DNA from: Parenemella sanctibonifatiensis
GTDB lineage: Bacteria; Actinomycetota; Actinomycetes; Propionibacteriales; Propionibacteriaceae
Length of the DNA: 64,000 nucleotides
Direction: 5' to 3'
NCBI RefSeq assembly: GCF_002250565.1
Contig: NZ_NMVJ01000001.1
Coordinates: forward strand, 558,001-622,000
Shown here piece by piece: positions 51,503 to 61,404 of the stretch (its first letter is position 1; every line of letters begins with the position of its first letter). The notes below the pieces were generated by a model. That model saw only the letters and a program-made list of their open reading frames with translations, was not told the DNA's origin and did not search any database. A program made the translations under genes and the position numbers.

Positions 51503-54500
51503 TCACGCAGGCTTGACGACGACGACCAGGTCGCCACCGTCGAGCGGCTGGACGCCGTTGATCGCGACGCGTTCGATGGTGCCGGCCACCGGGCTGGTGA
51601 TCGCAGCCTCCATCTTCATCGCCTCGATGGTCGCCACCGTCTCCCCCGCGGCGACCTCCTGGCCCTGCTCGACGGTCACCTTCACTGCGCCGGCAAACGG
51701 GGCGCCGACGTGGTCCGGGTTGGACGCGTCGGCCCGTTCGGTGGCCGACACCTCGGCCTTGATCGACTTGTCGCGCACCGAGACCGGCCGCAGCTGACCG
51801 TTGTGGACGGTCATCACGGTCCGCATGCCCTTCTCGTCGGGCTCGGCGATCGCCTCCAGCTCGAGCAACAGGTTGACGCCCTTGTCGAGCTTCACCCCGT
51901 ACTCGTGGCCGTGCTCCATGCCGTAGAGGTATTCCGGGGTCGGGATGACGCTGAGGTCGCCGTAGGTCTCGTCGGCCTGCTCGTATTCCTTCGTCGGCCC
52001 GGGGAAGAGCAGTCGGTTGAGGGTGACCTGCCGTTCCCGGCCCGGCTTCTGCAACGCGACCGCGTCCTCCTCGCTCACCTCGGCATCCCGGATCGGGACC
52101 GTACGCCCGTCCAGCGCCTTGGTGCGGAAGGGCTCGGGGAAGCCGTTGGCGGGCTCGCCGAGCTCACCGGCCAAGAAGCCAATCACCGAGTCGGGGATGT
52201 CGAACTTCTTCGGATCGGCGGCGAACTCCTCGGGGTCAGCACCGACCGCGACAAGGTGCAGCGCGAGGTCGCCGACCACCTTCGACGACGGCGTCACCTT
52301 GGTCGGGCGGCCCAGGATCCGGTCCGCCGCGGCGTACATCTCCTCGATCTGCTCGAACCGCTCGGCCAGTCCCAACGCGGTCGCCTGCTGACGCAGGTTG
52401 GACAGCTGACCACCGGGGATCTCGTGGTCATAGACGCGCCCGGTCGGCGCCGTCAGACCGGACTCGAAAGGCTTGTAGACCTTGCGGACCGCTTCCCAGT
52501 AGGGCTCCAGGTCCATCACCTTGCGCAGGTCCAGCTTGGTGGCGCGTTCGGTGTTGGCCAGGGCCGCGACCAGCGCGGACTCCGGCACCTGTGAGGTGGT
52601 GCCGGCCATCGCCGCCGAGGCGACGTCGACCGCGTCGACACCGGCATTGACCGCGGCCAGCAGGGTGGCCAGCTGACCACCGGCGGTGTCGTGGGTGTGG
52701 AGGTGGACCGGCAGGTCGAAACGCTCCCGCAGCGCGGTGACCAGACTGGTCGCCGCCGGCGGGCGGAGCAGGCCCGCCATGTCCTTGATGGCCAGGATGT
52801 GGGCGCCGGCATCGACGATCTGCTCGGCCAGCTTCAGGTAGTAGTCCAGGGTGTAGATGTCCTCGGCCGGGTTGCTCAGATCACCCGAATAGCACAGCGC
52901 CACCTCGGCGACGGCCCCAGTTTCACGCACCGCATCGATCGCTGGGCGCATCTGCTCGACATCGTTGAGGGCGTCGAAGATCCGGAAGATGTCGATGCCG
53001 GTGCGGGCCGCCTCGTCCACGAAGGCCTGGGTGACCTCATTGGGATAGGGCGTGTAGCCGACCGTGTTGCGGCCACGCAGTAGCATCTGCAGGCACTGGT
53101 TGGGCAACTCCTCCCGCAGCGAGGCGAGCCGCTGCCAGGGATCCTCACCGAGGAAGCGCAGCGCCACGTCGTAGGTCGCGCCGCCCCAGCACTCGATCGA
53201 GAACAGGTCAGGCAGCAGGCGCGCGTACGCCGGCGCCACCCCCAACAGGTCGCGGGTCCGGACCCGGGTCGCCAGCAGCGACTGGTGGGCGTCCCGGAAG
53301 GTGGTGTCGGTGACCTCGGTGCGCGGTTCGGCGCGCAGCGCGGCCGCAAAGCCTTCGGCACCGAGCTCCAGCAGCCGCTGCCGGGAACCGGGCGCCGGGG
53401 TCTCCCGGGCATCGAAGACCGGCAACTTCTCGCGCGGATCCATCCGGGTCGGCGCCTCACCGTTGGGCTTGTTGACGGTGACGTCGGCCAGCCAGCGCAG
53501 CAGCCGGGTGCCGCGGTCGGCCGGCGGCTGGGCGGACAGCAGGTAGGGACGTTCGGCGATGAAGTTGGTCGACAGGTCCTCGGCGGAGAAGTCGGTGTCG
53601 TCCAACACGGCCTGCAGGAAGGGAATGTTGGTGGACACGCCACGGATCCGGAATTCGGCCAACCCGCGCCGGGCGCGGGTCTGGGCGATCTTCAGGTTGG
53701 CGCCGCGGGTGGTCAGCTTGACCAGCAGCGAATCGAAGTGGGCGCTGATCTCGGCGCCGGTGGCAGCGGTGCCGCCGTCCAGGCGTACGCCTGCACCCGC
53801 CGCGGAACGGTAGGCGGTGATGGTGCCGGTGTCAGGCCGGAAGTTGTTGGCCGGGTCCTCGGTGGTGATCCGGCACTGCATCGCCGCACCGGAGAAGCTG
53901 ATCTGGTCCTGGGTCAGACCCAGCTCGGGCAGCGACGAACCTGAGGCGATCAGCATCTGCGACTGGACGATGTCCACATCGGTGATCTCTTCGGTCACCG
54001 TGTGCTCGACCTGGACGCGCGGGTTCATCTCGATGAAATGGTGTTCCCCGGCCCGCTCCCCCTCGGTCTCGACCAGGAACTCCACGGTGCCGGCGCAGGT
54101 GTAGTCGAGCTCGGTGGCGAACTTCACCGCATCCGAACACAACGCCCGGCGCAGTTCCTCGCTGATGTGCGGGGCCGGCGCCAGCTCGATGACCTTCTGG
54201 TGGCGGCGCTGGATGGAGCAGTCACGCTCGTAGAGATGGACCACATTGCCCTGGGTGTCAGCCAGGATCTGGACCTCGATGTGGCGGGGCCGCTGCACGG
54301 CCTGCTCGACGAAGACGGTCGAGTCACCGAAGGCGCCCTCGCCCTCGCGCATCGCGGCCTCGATCGACTCACGCAGGTCCTCAGGGCGGTCCACCCGGCG
54401 CATGCCGCGGCCGCCACCACCGGCGACGGCCTTGACGAAGACGGGGAAACCGATCTCCTCAGCGCCCTTGACCAGTTCGTCGAGGTCCTGGCTGGGCGGG

Positions 54501-54904
54501 GTCGACCGCAAGGTCGGGACGCCGGCCCGACGGGCGGCGGCGACGGCTTCGACCTTGTTGCCGGCCAGCGCCAAGATGTTGGCGGCCGGACCGATGAACG
54601 TCAGCCCGTTGTCGGCGCAAGCCTTGGCCAGCTTGGGATTCTCGGACAGGAAGCCATAGCCGGGATAGACCGCATCGGCGCCGGACTCGAGCGCCACCCG
54701 GATGATCTCGTCGATGTCGAGGTAGGCGCGTACGGGATGCCCCTCCTCGCCGATGAGATAGGCCTCGTCGGCCTTGATGCGGTGCTCGGCATTGCGGTCT
54801 TCGTACGTGAAGACGGCGACGGTGCGAGCACCGAGCTCGTACGCCGCCCGGAACGCGCGGACCGCAATCTCGCCGCGATTGGCCACCAGAACCTTCGAGA
54901 ACAT
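51503..54904 (-). CDS. pyc: Pyruvate carboxylase
   Basis: This biotin enzyme makes oxaloacetate from pyruvate and bicarbonate, refilling the TCA cycle. The 1133-residue protein has all three parts: an N-terminal biotin carboxylase (FVKAVAGGGGRGMRRVDRPE, EMNPRVQVEHTVTEEITDVD), the carboxyltransferase domain (TDTTFRDAHQSLLATRVRTR, DIFRIFDALNDVEQMRPAID, LPVHLHTHDTAGGQLATLLA) and the biotin carrier domain with EAMKMEAAI, Lys about 1097. The ATG at 54904 matches the family N terminus; a GTG at 54913 is possible. Transcription is monocistronic as far as can be seen. Confidence 0.97.
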   Translation of the reverse strand: MFSKVLVANRGEIAVRAFRAAYELGARTVAVFTYEDRNAEHRIKADEAYLIGEEGHPVRAYLDIDEIIRVALESGADAVYPGYGFLSENPKLAKACADNGLTFIGPAANILALAGNKVEAVAAARRAGVPTLRSTPPSQDLDELVKGAEEIGFPVFVKAVAGGGGRGMRRVDRPEDLRESIEAAMREGEGAFGDSTVFVEQAVQRPRHIEVQILADTQGNVVHLYERDCSIQRRHQKVIELAPAPHISEELRRALCSDAVKFATELDYTCAGTVEFLVETEGERAGEHHFIEMNPRVQVEHTVTEEITDVDIVQSQMLIASGSSLPELGLTQDQISFSGAAMQCRITTEDPANNFRPDTGTITAYRSAAGAGVRLDGGTAATGAEISAHFDSLLVKLTTRGANLKIAQTRARRGLAEFRIRGVSTNIPFLQAVLDDTDFSAEDLSTNFIAERPYLLSAQPPADRGTRLLRWLADVTVNKPNGEAPTRMDPREKLPVFDARETPAPGSRQRLLELGAEGFAAALRAEPRTEVTDTTFRDAHQSLLATRVRTRDLLGVAPAYARLLPDLFSIECWGGATYDVALRFLGEDPWQRLASLREELPNQCLQMLLRGRNTVGYTPYPNEVTQAFVDEAARTGIDIFRIFDALNDVEQMRPAIDAVRETGAVAEVALCYSGDLSNPAEDIYTLDYYLKLAEQIVDAGAHILAIKDMAGLLRPPAATSLVTALRERFDLPVHLHTHDTAGGQLATLLAAVNAGVDAVDVASAAMAGTTSQVPESALVAALANTERATKLDLRKVMDLEPYWEAVRKVYKPFESGLTAPTGRVYDHEIPGGQLSNLRQQATALGLAERFEQIEEMYAAADRILGRPTKVTPSSKVVGDLALHLVAVGADPEEFAADPKKFDIPDSVIGFLAGELGEPANGFPEPFRTKALDGRTVPIRDAEVSEEDAVALQKPGRERQVTLNRLLFPGPTKEYEQADETYGDLSVIPTPEYLYGMEHGHEYGVKLDKGVNLLLELEAIAEPDEKGMRTVMTVHNGQLRPVSVRDKSIKAEVSATERADASNPDHVGAPFAGAVKVTVEQGQEVAAGETVATIEAMKMEAAITSPVAGTIERVAINGVQPLDGGDLVVVVKPA

Positions 54905-55033
54905 GGTGCCCACGTTATCGGTGTGGGCCGACAGGATTCATCCAGCGCCATCCGGTGAACTCCGCCGCCAACGCCGCGGGCCCCCGGCGTACGACAATCC
55001 GTCCGCCGAGGGCCCGCAGGTCAGGTCCTCAGA

Positions 55034-56542
55034 TCACAGCAGGAATGCGGTGATGAGGCCCTGGGTGAAGTAGATGAGGAAGAGCACCGCGACCACCCAC
55101 ATCAGCGGATGGACCTCGCGGGCCTTGCCCCGGACCGTCTTGGTGAAGACGTAGGCCAGGAAGCCCGCGCCGATGCCGACGGTGATGGAGTAGGCGAACG
55201 GCATCAGGATGATGGTGAGGAAGGTCGGCAGACCCTCCTCAATGTCGTTCCAGTCGACGTCGACGACATTGGACATCATCAGGAAGCCGACGAAGACCAG
55301 CGCCGGGGACGCAGCCTCGGAGGGCACCATCCCGATCAGCGGCGCCAGGAAGATGCCGACCAGGAACGCCAGGCCGGTGACGATCGCCGACAGGCCGGTA
55401 CGCGCGCCGGCGCCGACACCGGAGGCGGACTCGACGAAGGAGGTGTTGGAGGACACCGACCCCAGACCACCGGCGGCCGCAGCGACCGAGTCGACCAGCA
55501 GGATCTCCTTGACGTGCTCGGGGTTGCCGTCCTCGTCCAGCAGGTCGCCCGCGCCACCCACGGCGACGACGGTGCCCATGGTGTCGAAGAAGTCGGCCAG
55601 CAGCAGCGAGAAGACCAGCAGCAGCAGACCGATGAAGATGGTGATGTTGAACTCGCCGCCGGGGAAGAACCCGCCGATCATGTCGACCCGGCCCAGCAGC
55701 GTCAGGTCCGGGGCGCTGAAGCCGGCGAAGGTCGGGACGTTCAGCGACCAGCCGGTGGGGTTGTCCCCCGACATGGCACCGACCGGGCTGATGGCCTCGA
55801 TGATGACGGCCAGCACGGTCGCGGCAAGGATCGCGATCAGCAGGGCACCCTTCACCTTGCGGGCGTGCAGGACCACCATCAGCAGCAGGCCGACGACGAA
55901 GACTGCCATCGGCCAGCCGATGATCGACCCGTCGATGCCGAAGCCGACCGGCGGCGTACCGGGGGCCTCGGGCTTGCGGACGATGCCGGCGTTGATGAGG
56001 CCGACGAAGGTGATGAACAAGCCGATACCGACGGTGATGCCGGTGCGCAGCGACTTGGGGACGGCCTTGAACACGGCAGTCCGGAAGCCGGTCAGCACCA
56101 GAATGGCGATGAGGATGCCCTCCCAGACCACCAGGCCCATCGCCTGGGGCCAGGTCATCATCGGGGCGATGACGTTGGCCAGCAGGGCGTTGAGGCCCAG
56201 GCCGGCGGCCAGGCCGAGCGGGAACCGGCCCCACGCGCCCATCAGGATGGTCATCACGCCGGCGACCAGCGCAGTCGCAGCCGCGACCATGCCGATGGTG
56301 ATGCCGACATTGGCCTCGATGGTGGCGCCGCTGGCGTCCAGCATCGGCAGGCCGGAGACGAGGTTGCCCTCGGAGTCGGCGGTGGTGCCGATGATGAGGG
56401 GGTTCAGGGCCAGGATGTAGGCCATGGTGAAGAAGGTCACCAGTCCGCCTCGGACCTCCTGGCCGACGCTGCTGCCGCGTCGGGAGATGCCGAAGTACTT
56501 GTCCATTTTGGAGGGCGATTTCTCCGCCGTCGTCGTGCTCAC
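55034..56542 (-). CDS. NCS2-family purine permease, AzgA type
   Basis: The 502-residue transporter has about 13 helices. It begins with FGISRRGSSVGQEVRGGLVT, continues TFFTMAYILALNPLIIGTTA, and has SLLLADFFDTMGTVVAVGGA and GGLGSVSSNTSFVESASGVG, diagnostic for AzgA-like importers of adenine, guanine or hypoxanthine. The cation-coupling and purine-binding helices are present. The position next to the DUF2530/DUF3027/cold-shock block is conserved in actinobacteria. Confidence 0.9.
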   Translation of the reverse strand: MSTTTAEKSPSKMDKYFGISRRGSSVGQEVRGGLVTFFTMAYILALNPLIIGTTADSEGNLVSGLPMLDASGATIEANVGITIGMVAAATALVAGVMTILMGAWGRFPLGLAAGLGLNALLANVIAPMMTWPQAMGLVVWEGILIAILVLTGFRTAVFKAVPKSLRTGITVGIGLFITFVGLINAGIVRKPEAPGTPPVGFGIDGSIIGWPMAVFVVGLLLMVVLHARKVKGALLIAILAATVLAVIIEAISPVGAMSGDNPTGWSLNVPTFAGFSAPDLTLLGRVDMIGGFFPGGEFNITIFIGLLLLVFSLLLADFFDTMGTVVAVGGAGDLLDEDGNPEHVKEILLVDSVAAAAGGLGSVSSNTSFVESASGVGAGARTGLSAIVTGLAFLVGIFLAPLIGMVPSEAASPALVFVGFLMMSNVVDVDWNDIEEGLPTFLTIILMPFAYSITVGIGAGFLAYVFTKTVRGKAREVHPLMWVVAVLFLIYFTQGLITAFLL

Positions 56543-56749
56543 CGGCGCATGATAGCCCGATCAGCCCCGGTTGTGGGGCGGCCGCAGGAAAGTCTCGGCG
56601 GGCCCGGGGGCAGCGAACTCGGTCGCGCTGGCTGAGCACCGGTCAAGCGGGCCAGCAAGGATTCAGCGGGCTGCGCCAGGCGGTGCCGCGGTCCGAGGAC
56701 CGCCTGTTCCTACGAAGTTCGGGGCTGGCTGGCCCCTCGGACGCCGGAT

Positions 56750-57073
56750 TCAGTCGGTCTGGCGGCGGCTGCGGCGCCAGGTCCACAGCGACCCAACCAG
56801 CCCGATCACCACGCCCAACAGGCAGATGTAGGTGTTGTCACGCTGGTCGAGCAGCCACATCACCAGCGCACCGACGGCGAAGCAGACCGTGCCGATGGCG
56901 AAGGCGAGCCGACCGTCGGTGTCGACCGGGTCCACCGGCGCCGGCCGCAGCACATCGTGCTCCTCGGTGACCACCTCGCTGCCAGCGACCTGTCCCTCGG
57001 CGCCTCGAGCACCAGGCGTACGCGGGGTTTCCTCGACAGGAGCCGCGTCACGGGTGGGGTCCGGTGAAGTCAT
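56750..57073 (-). CDS. DUF2530-family membrane protein
   Basis: The 107-residue protein has a Pro/Glu-rich cytoplasmic N terminus of about 50 residues and two helices, FAIGTVCFAVGALVMWLLDQ and TYICLLGVVIGLVGSLWTWR. The linking LRPAPVDPVDTDGR segment and the layout match DUF2530. Function unknown. It is part of the conserved block with the purine permease, DUF3027 and cold-shock genes. Confidence 0.82.
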   Translation of the reverse strand: MTSPDPTRDAAPVEETPRTPGARGAEGQVAGSEVVTEEHDVLRPAPVDPVDTDGRLAFAIGTVCFAVGALVMWLLDQRDNTYICLLGVVIGLVGSLWTWRRSRRQTD

Positions 57074-57186
57074 GGAACCCACGGTAGCCGGGTCCGGCGT
57101 GGGGACGGGCCGCCTTTGCGCCAACAAGCTGGCGAAAAGCAGGTGGATCGAGCCGTCTGGCCTGCCTGGCGGCGTACGCCGGCAGC

Positions 57187-57263
57187 GATCATTTTGGTCG
57201 ACTCGATCAGCAATTTGGCCCGGGAAGGCGCTTCCACGGCCGTTCGAGTCGACCGATCTGATC
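57187..57263. repeat. Diverged copy of the TTGGTC-type inverted repeat
   Basis: The left arm 57187-57206 and the right arm 57244-57263 pair at 17 of 20 positions and enclose GGTCGACTCGA. The loop is 37 nt and contains TTGGCCCGGG. Arm ends and loop parts resemble the element at 39992-40067 (TTGGTCAACTCGAT), so both belong to one family. It lies between the DUF2530 and DUF3027 genes. Confidence 0.75.
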
Positions 57264-57284
57264 GCCGTACGCCATGGCCGGGGC

Positions 57285-58055
57285 TCAGTCAAAGAGTGTC
57301 GCGTCGATGGAGACGGTGTCCCAGATGGGCTCGCTGTGTTCGGCCTCGCGGTGCTCGGCGACCACGTCGGAGTGCCCACCACAGCCGTGGTCAACGGTGA
57401 CGACCGAGCCGTCCTGCGGGGAATACCGGTTGGCGCAGACACCGGCAACCGCGCCCAGCGACCCGGACAGCCGGATGAAGTAGCCACAGGTCTCGCACGG
57501 CGCCGGGGCGTCGTCGGTCATCTCGTTGTTGGGGCCGCCGGGACCACGCCGCCACCGAACGATGGCTTCGTCACGCCCCTCAGGAGACAGCACCCGCTCC
57601 CGGCCCAGGCCCAGCTCCGCGACCACCGCGCGGATCTGGCTCGCTTCGGCGGGGTCTGCGTCAGCGGCGTCCTCTCCCCCGGTGTACCCCGGTTCCAGGC
57701 GCGGGTCGTTGTCCGGGGTGGGCTGCAGCACGCCGGGCTCGAGGTCGCCGTCGGCGAGGCGTTCGGTCCACGGCACCCAGTTGGGCGGCAGCAGCGCTTC
57801 CTCGCCGGGCAGCAACGCCACCTCGTTGACGGTGACAGTCTTGGCCCGGGAGGCGCGCACCACGGTGACGCTCCAGTGCCACCCGCGATATCCGGGGTGG
57901 TCACAGTCGAAGAGGTGGGTGACCACCCGATCGCCGTCGATCTGACAGCCGAGGTGCTCGCCGACCCCGAGCGGGCCGGCCTGCTCCACGGCGTACTCCC
58001 GGGCCAGGTCGACGGCGTCGACGCAGGCCTGATCAGGCTTGGGTGCGCGCGCCAT
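57285..58055 (-). CDS. DUF3027-family protein
   Basis: The 256-residue protein begins with CVDAVDLAREYAVEQAGPLG and GWHWSVTVVRASRAKTVTVN, and has the segment EVALLPGEEALLPPNWVPWT, all typical of DUF3027. A C-x-x-C pair (CETCGYFIRLSGSLG) and a second C and H pair near the C terminus suggest a zinc site. Its function is unknown. Its ATG is next to the cold-shock stop, one base apart, so the two are co-transcribed. Confidence 0.9.
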   Translation of the reverse strand: MARAPKPDQACVDAVDLAREYAVEQAGPLGVGEHLGCQIDGDRVVTHLFDCDHPGYRGWHWSVTVVRASRAKTVTVNEVALLPGEEALLPPNWVPWTERLADGDLEPGVLQPTPDNDPRLEPGYTGGEDAADADPAEASQIRAVVAELGLGRERVLSPEGRDEAIVRWRRGPGGPNNEMTDDAPAPCETCGYFIRLSGSLGAVAGVCANRYSPQDGSVVTVDHGCGGHSDVVAEHREAEHSEPIWDTVSIDATLFD

Positions 58056-58438
58056 CAGAGCTCGAGCTCGTCAGCCACGGCCCGCAGCACGCCCGCGATC
58101 TTCTTCGCGTTGCGGCTGTCAGGGTGGCGATCCCGGCGATAGCCGTTGCCGATTCCGTCCAACATCTTGATGAGATCCTCCACGATCAGCGCCATGGTCT
58201 CGGGCGACTTGCGCTGCGCCTTCGACAGTGACGGCGGTGCATCGAGCACGGTCACGCTGAGGGCCTGTTCGCCCTTGCGTCCTTCGATCACCCCGAATTC
58301 GACCTTCTGGCCGGCCTTCAGGGAGGTCACGCCGGCGGGCAGCGCATTGGCGCGGACGTAGACGTCGCCGCCACCGTCCTTGCTCAGGAAGCCGAATCCC
58401 TTCTCGGCGTCATAGAAACGAACCCGTCCAGTGGGCAT
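58055..58438 (-). CDS. Cold-shock domain protein with C-terminal extension
   Basis: Residues 1-65 are a cold-shock domain: GRVRFYDAEKGFGFLSKDGG, with the RNP1 and RNP2-like DVYVRANALP. The extra 60 residues at the C terminus (SPETMALIVEDLIKMLDGIG) are helical and common in the 127-residue actinobacterial CspB type. It binds single-stranded nucleic acid. It is the first gene of a unit with DUF3027. Confidence 0.92.
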   Translation of the reverse strand: MPTGRVRFYDAEKGFGFLSKDGGGDVYVRANALPAGVTSLKAGQKVEFGVIEGRKGEQALSVTVLDAPPSLSKAQRKSPETMALIVEDLIKMLDGIGNGYRRDRHPDSRNAKKIAGVLRAVADELEL

Positions 58439-58569
58439 GCTCTCCTCCTTCGCGCCCGCGGCCGACCACAGGGTGCGGTCGATGCGAGCTCATCCTAGTT
58501 CGTGATCGGGGGTTGTCCATGTGAGGTTCCCCGTAGCTGGCACCTGCATCGGCGCCTGCTGGTGGACTC

Positions 58570-59355
58570 TCAGCGGGCTCGCTGCCAGTCGGGTTTGTGG
58601 TCGTAGACGTAGCGGTAGTAGTCGCGCAGTTCGAGCTTGCTCGCGGCCGCCTCGTCGATGACGAGGTACGCAGCAGGATGCAGTTGCAGGATCGACCCGG
58701 GCCAGCGGGACGAAAGGGCGCCTTCGATGGTGGCGGCGACGGCGTCGGCCTTGCCTTCGCCCTGGGCGACCAGGACCACGGCGCGGGCGTCCATGATGGT
58801 GCCCAGGCCTTGGGTCAGGCAGTGGGTCGGGACCTCGTCGAGGGAGTCGAAGAAGCGCTGGTTGGCCTCGCGGGTGGCCGGCGCCAGGGTCTTGATCCGG
58901 GTCCGGGACCGCAGCGAGGAGCTGGGCTCGTTGAAGCCGATGTGGCCGTTGCTGCCGAGCCCGAGGATCTGGACGTCGACGCCGCCGGCGTCGCGGATCG
59001 CCTGCTCGTACGCCGCGCAGGCCGCCGGTACGTCCTCGGCCAGACCGTCGGGCACGTGCACCCGGTCCGGATCCAGGCCGAGCGGCCGGGTGACGGTGCG
59101 GTCGATGACGGCGTGGTAGCTCTCAGGGTGGTCGTAGGAGAGACCCACGTACTCGTCGAGAGCGAAGGCATGGGCCGCGCTCAGGTCGAGGCTGCCGGCG
59201 GCAACCCGGTCGGCGAGGTCGGCGTATAGGCCCAGCGGCGAGGATCCGGTGGCGACACCGATCACGGGTGCGGCGAGGCCGGCGCATTCGCGCGCCACGT
59301 TGGCGCCCGCGACCCGACCGACTTCGTCGGCGGTGGCGCAGATGACGACCTCCAC
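58570..59355 (-). CDS. nagB: Glucosamine-6-phosphate deaminase
   Basis: NagB turns glucosamine-6-phosphate into fructose-6-phosphate and ammonia. The 261-residue enzyme has VIGVATGSSPLGLYADLADR, AFALDEYVGLSYDHPESYHA, LGLGSNGHIGFNEPSSSLRS and the C-terminal GALSSRWPGSILQLHPAAYL. The GTG start at 59355 has GGGAGGAAG upstream. It is away from nagA but completes the same pathway. A frameshifted fragment of a second nagB lies at 61171. Confidence 0.94.
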   Translation of the reverse strand: MEVVICATADEVGRVAGANVARECAGLAAPVIGVATGSSPLGLYADLADRVAAGSLDLSAAHAFALDEYVGLSYDHPESYHAVIDRTVTRPLGLDPDRVHVPDGLAEDVPAACAAYEQAIRDAGGVDVQILGLGSNGHIGFNEPSSSLRSRTRIKTLAPATREANQRFFDSLDEVPTHCLTQGLGTIMDARAVVLVAQGEGKADAVAATIEGALSSRWPGSILQLHPAAYLVIDEAAASKLELRDYYRYVYDHKPDWQRAR

Positions 59356-59689
59356 TGAACTTCCTCCCGGTGACGTACGAAACGGGCCCGAGCGGCCCGC
59401 TCGTCCCATGCTAGCGCCGCCCGCGATGCGTCGGCAGCCGGCGGCGGGCCGGGTTCCCCCTCGCCGCAGTCGCCCGGTTCGTGCCGAGGGACGAGCCGCG
59501 GTAGACTCTTGATGCCGGTTCGTCCAGTTCTGCTGCGAGCCGGCCGGTCCATCGCCATTCCAGGCGGGGACGCAGGCCGTCCTTCGGCCCCGAGAAGACT
59601 TCTCCGGCTGACCCCAGCCGTCGCCGTCTGTCACCCATGAGCCGCGGCCCCCTGCCGCGCCGGGCAGAACAACGAACCCACTTTCCGAT

Positions 59690-61165
59690 GTGGAGCACCA
59701 CCGCTTGACCACGCACTCCCCTGCCGCCCTGCCGTCCTTCGTCGACCTCGGCGTACCGGCCCCTCTGGTTGAGGCCCTCGACCGCCGCGGCATCACCTCC
59801 CCCACCCCGATCCAGGCGGCCACGCTGCCCGACGCGCTCGCCGGACGCGACGTGCTGGGGCGCGGCCGCACCGGCTCCGGCAAGACCTTCGCCTTCCTGT
59901 TGCCGCTCATCGCACGTCTCACCCAGACGCCAACGAAACCGCGGGCACAGCGCCCCCGCGCGCTCATCCTGGCCCCGACCCGCGAACTCGTCACGCAGAT
60001 TGACGAGTCGTTCCAGGCTCTGGCGAGCGGAACCGGACTCACCAGCCGCGTCGTGTTCGGCGGCGTCGGCCAGAATCCGCAGGTCTCCGCCCTGCGCCGG
60101 GGTGTCGACATCGTCATCGCCTGTCCCGGCCGGCTCGAGGACCTGATGCGACAGGGCCACGTACGCCTCGACGACATCGCGATCAGCATCCTCGACGAGG
60201 CCGACCACATGGCCGACCTCGGCTTTCTGCCCGGGGTCAAGCGGATCCTCGACCAGACGCCGAGCACCGGTCAGCGGCTGCTCTTCAGCGCGACCCTCGA
60301 CGCGGGCGTCAACGTCCTCGTCAAGCGCTACCTGCACCGCCCGGTGACCCACGAGGCCGACTCAGCTCAGTCGCCGGTGACGGCCATGAAGCACCAGGTG
60401 CTGCGGGTCCGCCCCGACGACCATCTCGACGTGCTCGCCGATCTGGCTGCGGCGCCCGGGCGCACGATCGTCTTCGCGCGCACCAAGCACCGCGCCAAGA
60501 CGCTGGCGCGCAAGCTCAACGCGCGGGGCATCCCCGCCGTCGAGCTGCACGGCAACCTGAGCCAGAACGCCCGGCAGCGCACGATGACCGCCTTCCACGA
60601 CGGCACCGCGTCGACCCTGGTGGCTACCGACATCGCTGCGCGCGGCATCCACGTCGACGACGTCGCGCTGGTCATCCACGCCGACCCGCCGGTCGAGCAC
60701 AAGGCCTACCTGCACCGCTCTGGGCGCACGGCACGGGCGGGCGCCGCCGGCACCGTCATCACCCTCATGACCCCCGACCAGAACGGCGACGTGCGCTCGC
60801 TGATGCGCAAGGCCGGCATCAAGGCCCCCTCCACGGACGTCCAGCCCGGCCACGCGGTCCTCACCGATCTGGCGCCGGGCGAGCGCACCTATCCGGGCGC
60901 CTGGAAGGCCCCGGCACCCGCCACCCCGCCGGCGCGCCCGGCCAAGGGCAGCAACAGGCCAGCGAAGGGCGGCAGGCCAGCGAAGGGCAGCCAGGGATCC
61001 TCGCAGCACCAGTCGCGGTCGAGCCAGTCCGGGCGCAACGGCGGCCGTTCGGGCGGATCGGGCGGATCGGGCCGTTCGGGCGGAACGAGTCGCCAGGGCC
61101 GCAACCGGGGTGGTGCCTCCGGCTCGCGCGGGCACTCGGCCTCGCGGTTCAGCGCCGGCCGCTGA
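59690..61165 (+). CDS. DEAD-box RNA helicase
   Basis: The 491-residue RNA helicase has the Q motif (SPTPIQAATLPDALAGRDVL), motif I GRTGSGKT, motif Ia PTRELV, DEAD in ILDEADHMADL, SAT and the C-terminal motifs VEKK-like ARTKHRAKTLARKLNARG and HRSGRTARAG. The C-terminal 90 residues are rich in Gly, Arg, Ser and Lys, like the RNA-binding tails of CsdA/DbpA-type helicases. The GTG at 59690 or a TTG at 59705 is the start. The 334 bp before it, back to nagB, show no clear feature. Its six Arg-Thr pairs all use CGC, unlike mixed use in neighbours. Confidence 0.9.
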   Translation: MEHHRLTTHSPAALPSFVDLGVPAPLVEALDRRGITSPTPIQAATLPDALAGRDVLGRGRTGSGKTFAFLLPLIARLTQTPTKPRAQRPRALILAPTRELVTQIDESFQALASGTGLTSRVVFGGVGQNPQVSALRRGVDIVIACPGRLEDLMRQGHVRLDDIAISILDEADHMADLGFLPGVKRILDQTPSTGQRLLFSATLDAGVNVLVKRYLHRPVTHEADSAQSPVTAMKHQVLRVRPDDHLDVLADLAAAPGRTIVFARTKHRAKTLARKLNARGIPAVELHGNLSQNARQRTMTAFHDGTASTLVATDIAARGIHVDDVALVIHADPPVEHKAYLHRSGRTARAGAAGTVITLMTPDQNGDVRSLMRKAGIKAPSTDVQPGHAVLTDLAPGERTYPGAWKAPAPATPPARPAKGSNRPAKGGRPAKGSQGSSQHQSRSSQSGRNGGRSGGSGGSGRSGGTSRQGRNRGGASGSRGHSASRFSAGR

Positions 61166-61170
61166 GTCTC

Positions 61171-61308
61171 GCCGCCGGCCTCGCGGATCGACTGTTCGTA
61201 CGCCGCGCAGGCCGCCGGGATGTCGTCCGCCAGCCCGTCAGGCACGTGCACGCGTTCCGCCGCCAGCCCAGCGGCCGAGTGACCGTCCGGTCGATGACGG
61301 CGTGGTAG
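61171..61308 (-). pseudogene. Frameshifted nagB fragment
   Basis: About 138 bp match 58981-59119, the middle of the intact nagB gene, with many changes and one missing base. On the minus strand YHAVIDRTVTRPLG and, one frame over, VHVPDGLADDIPAACAAYEQ can be read. It starts five bases after the helicase stop. It is what remains of a second nagB copy. Confidence 0.8.
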
Positions 61309-61404
61309 ACGATGCCGCCGCGCCCGAGCGCCCGGCTGGCGCGCACCAGTGATCCACCGACGCCCCGACCCTTGACAGGAAGCATCCCACAAAGCGATAG
61401 TTTG

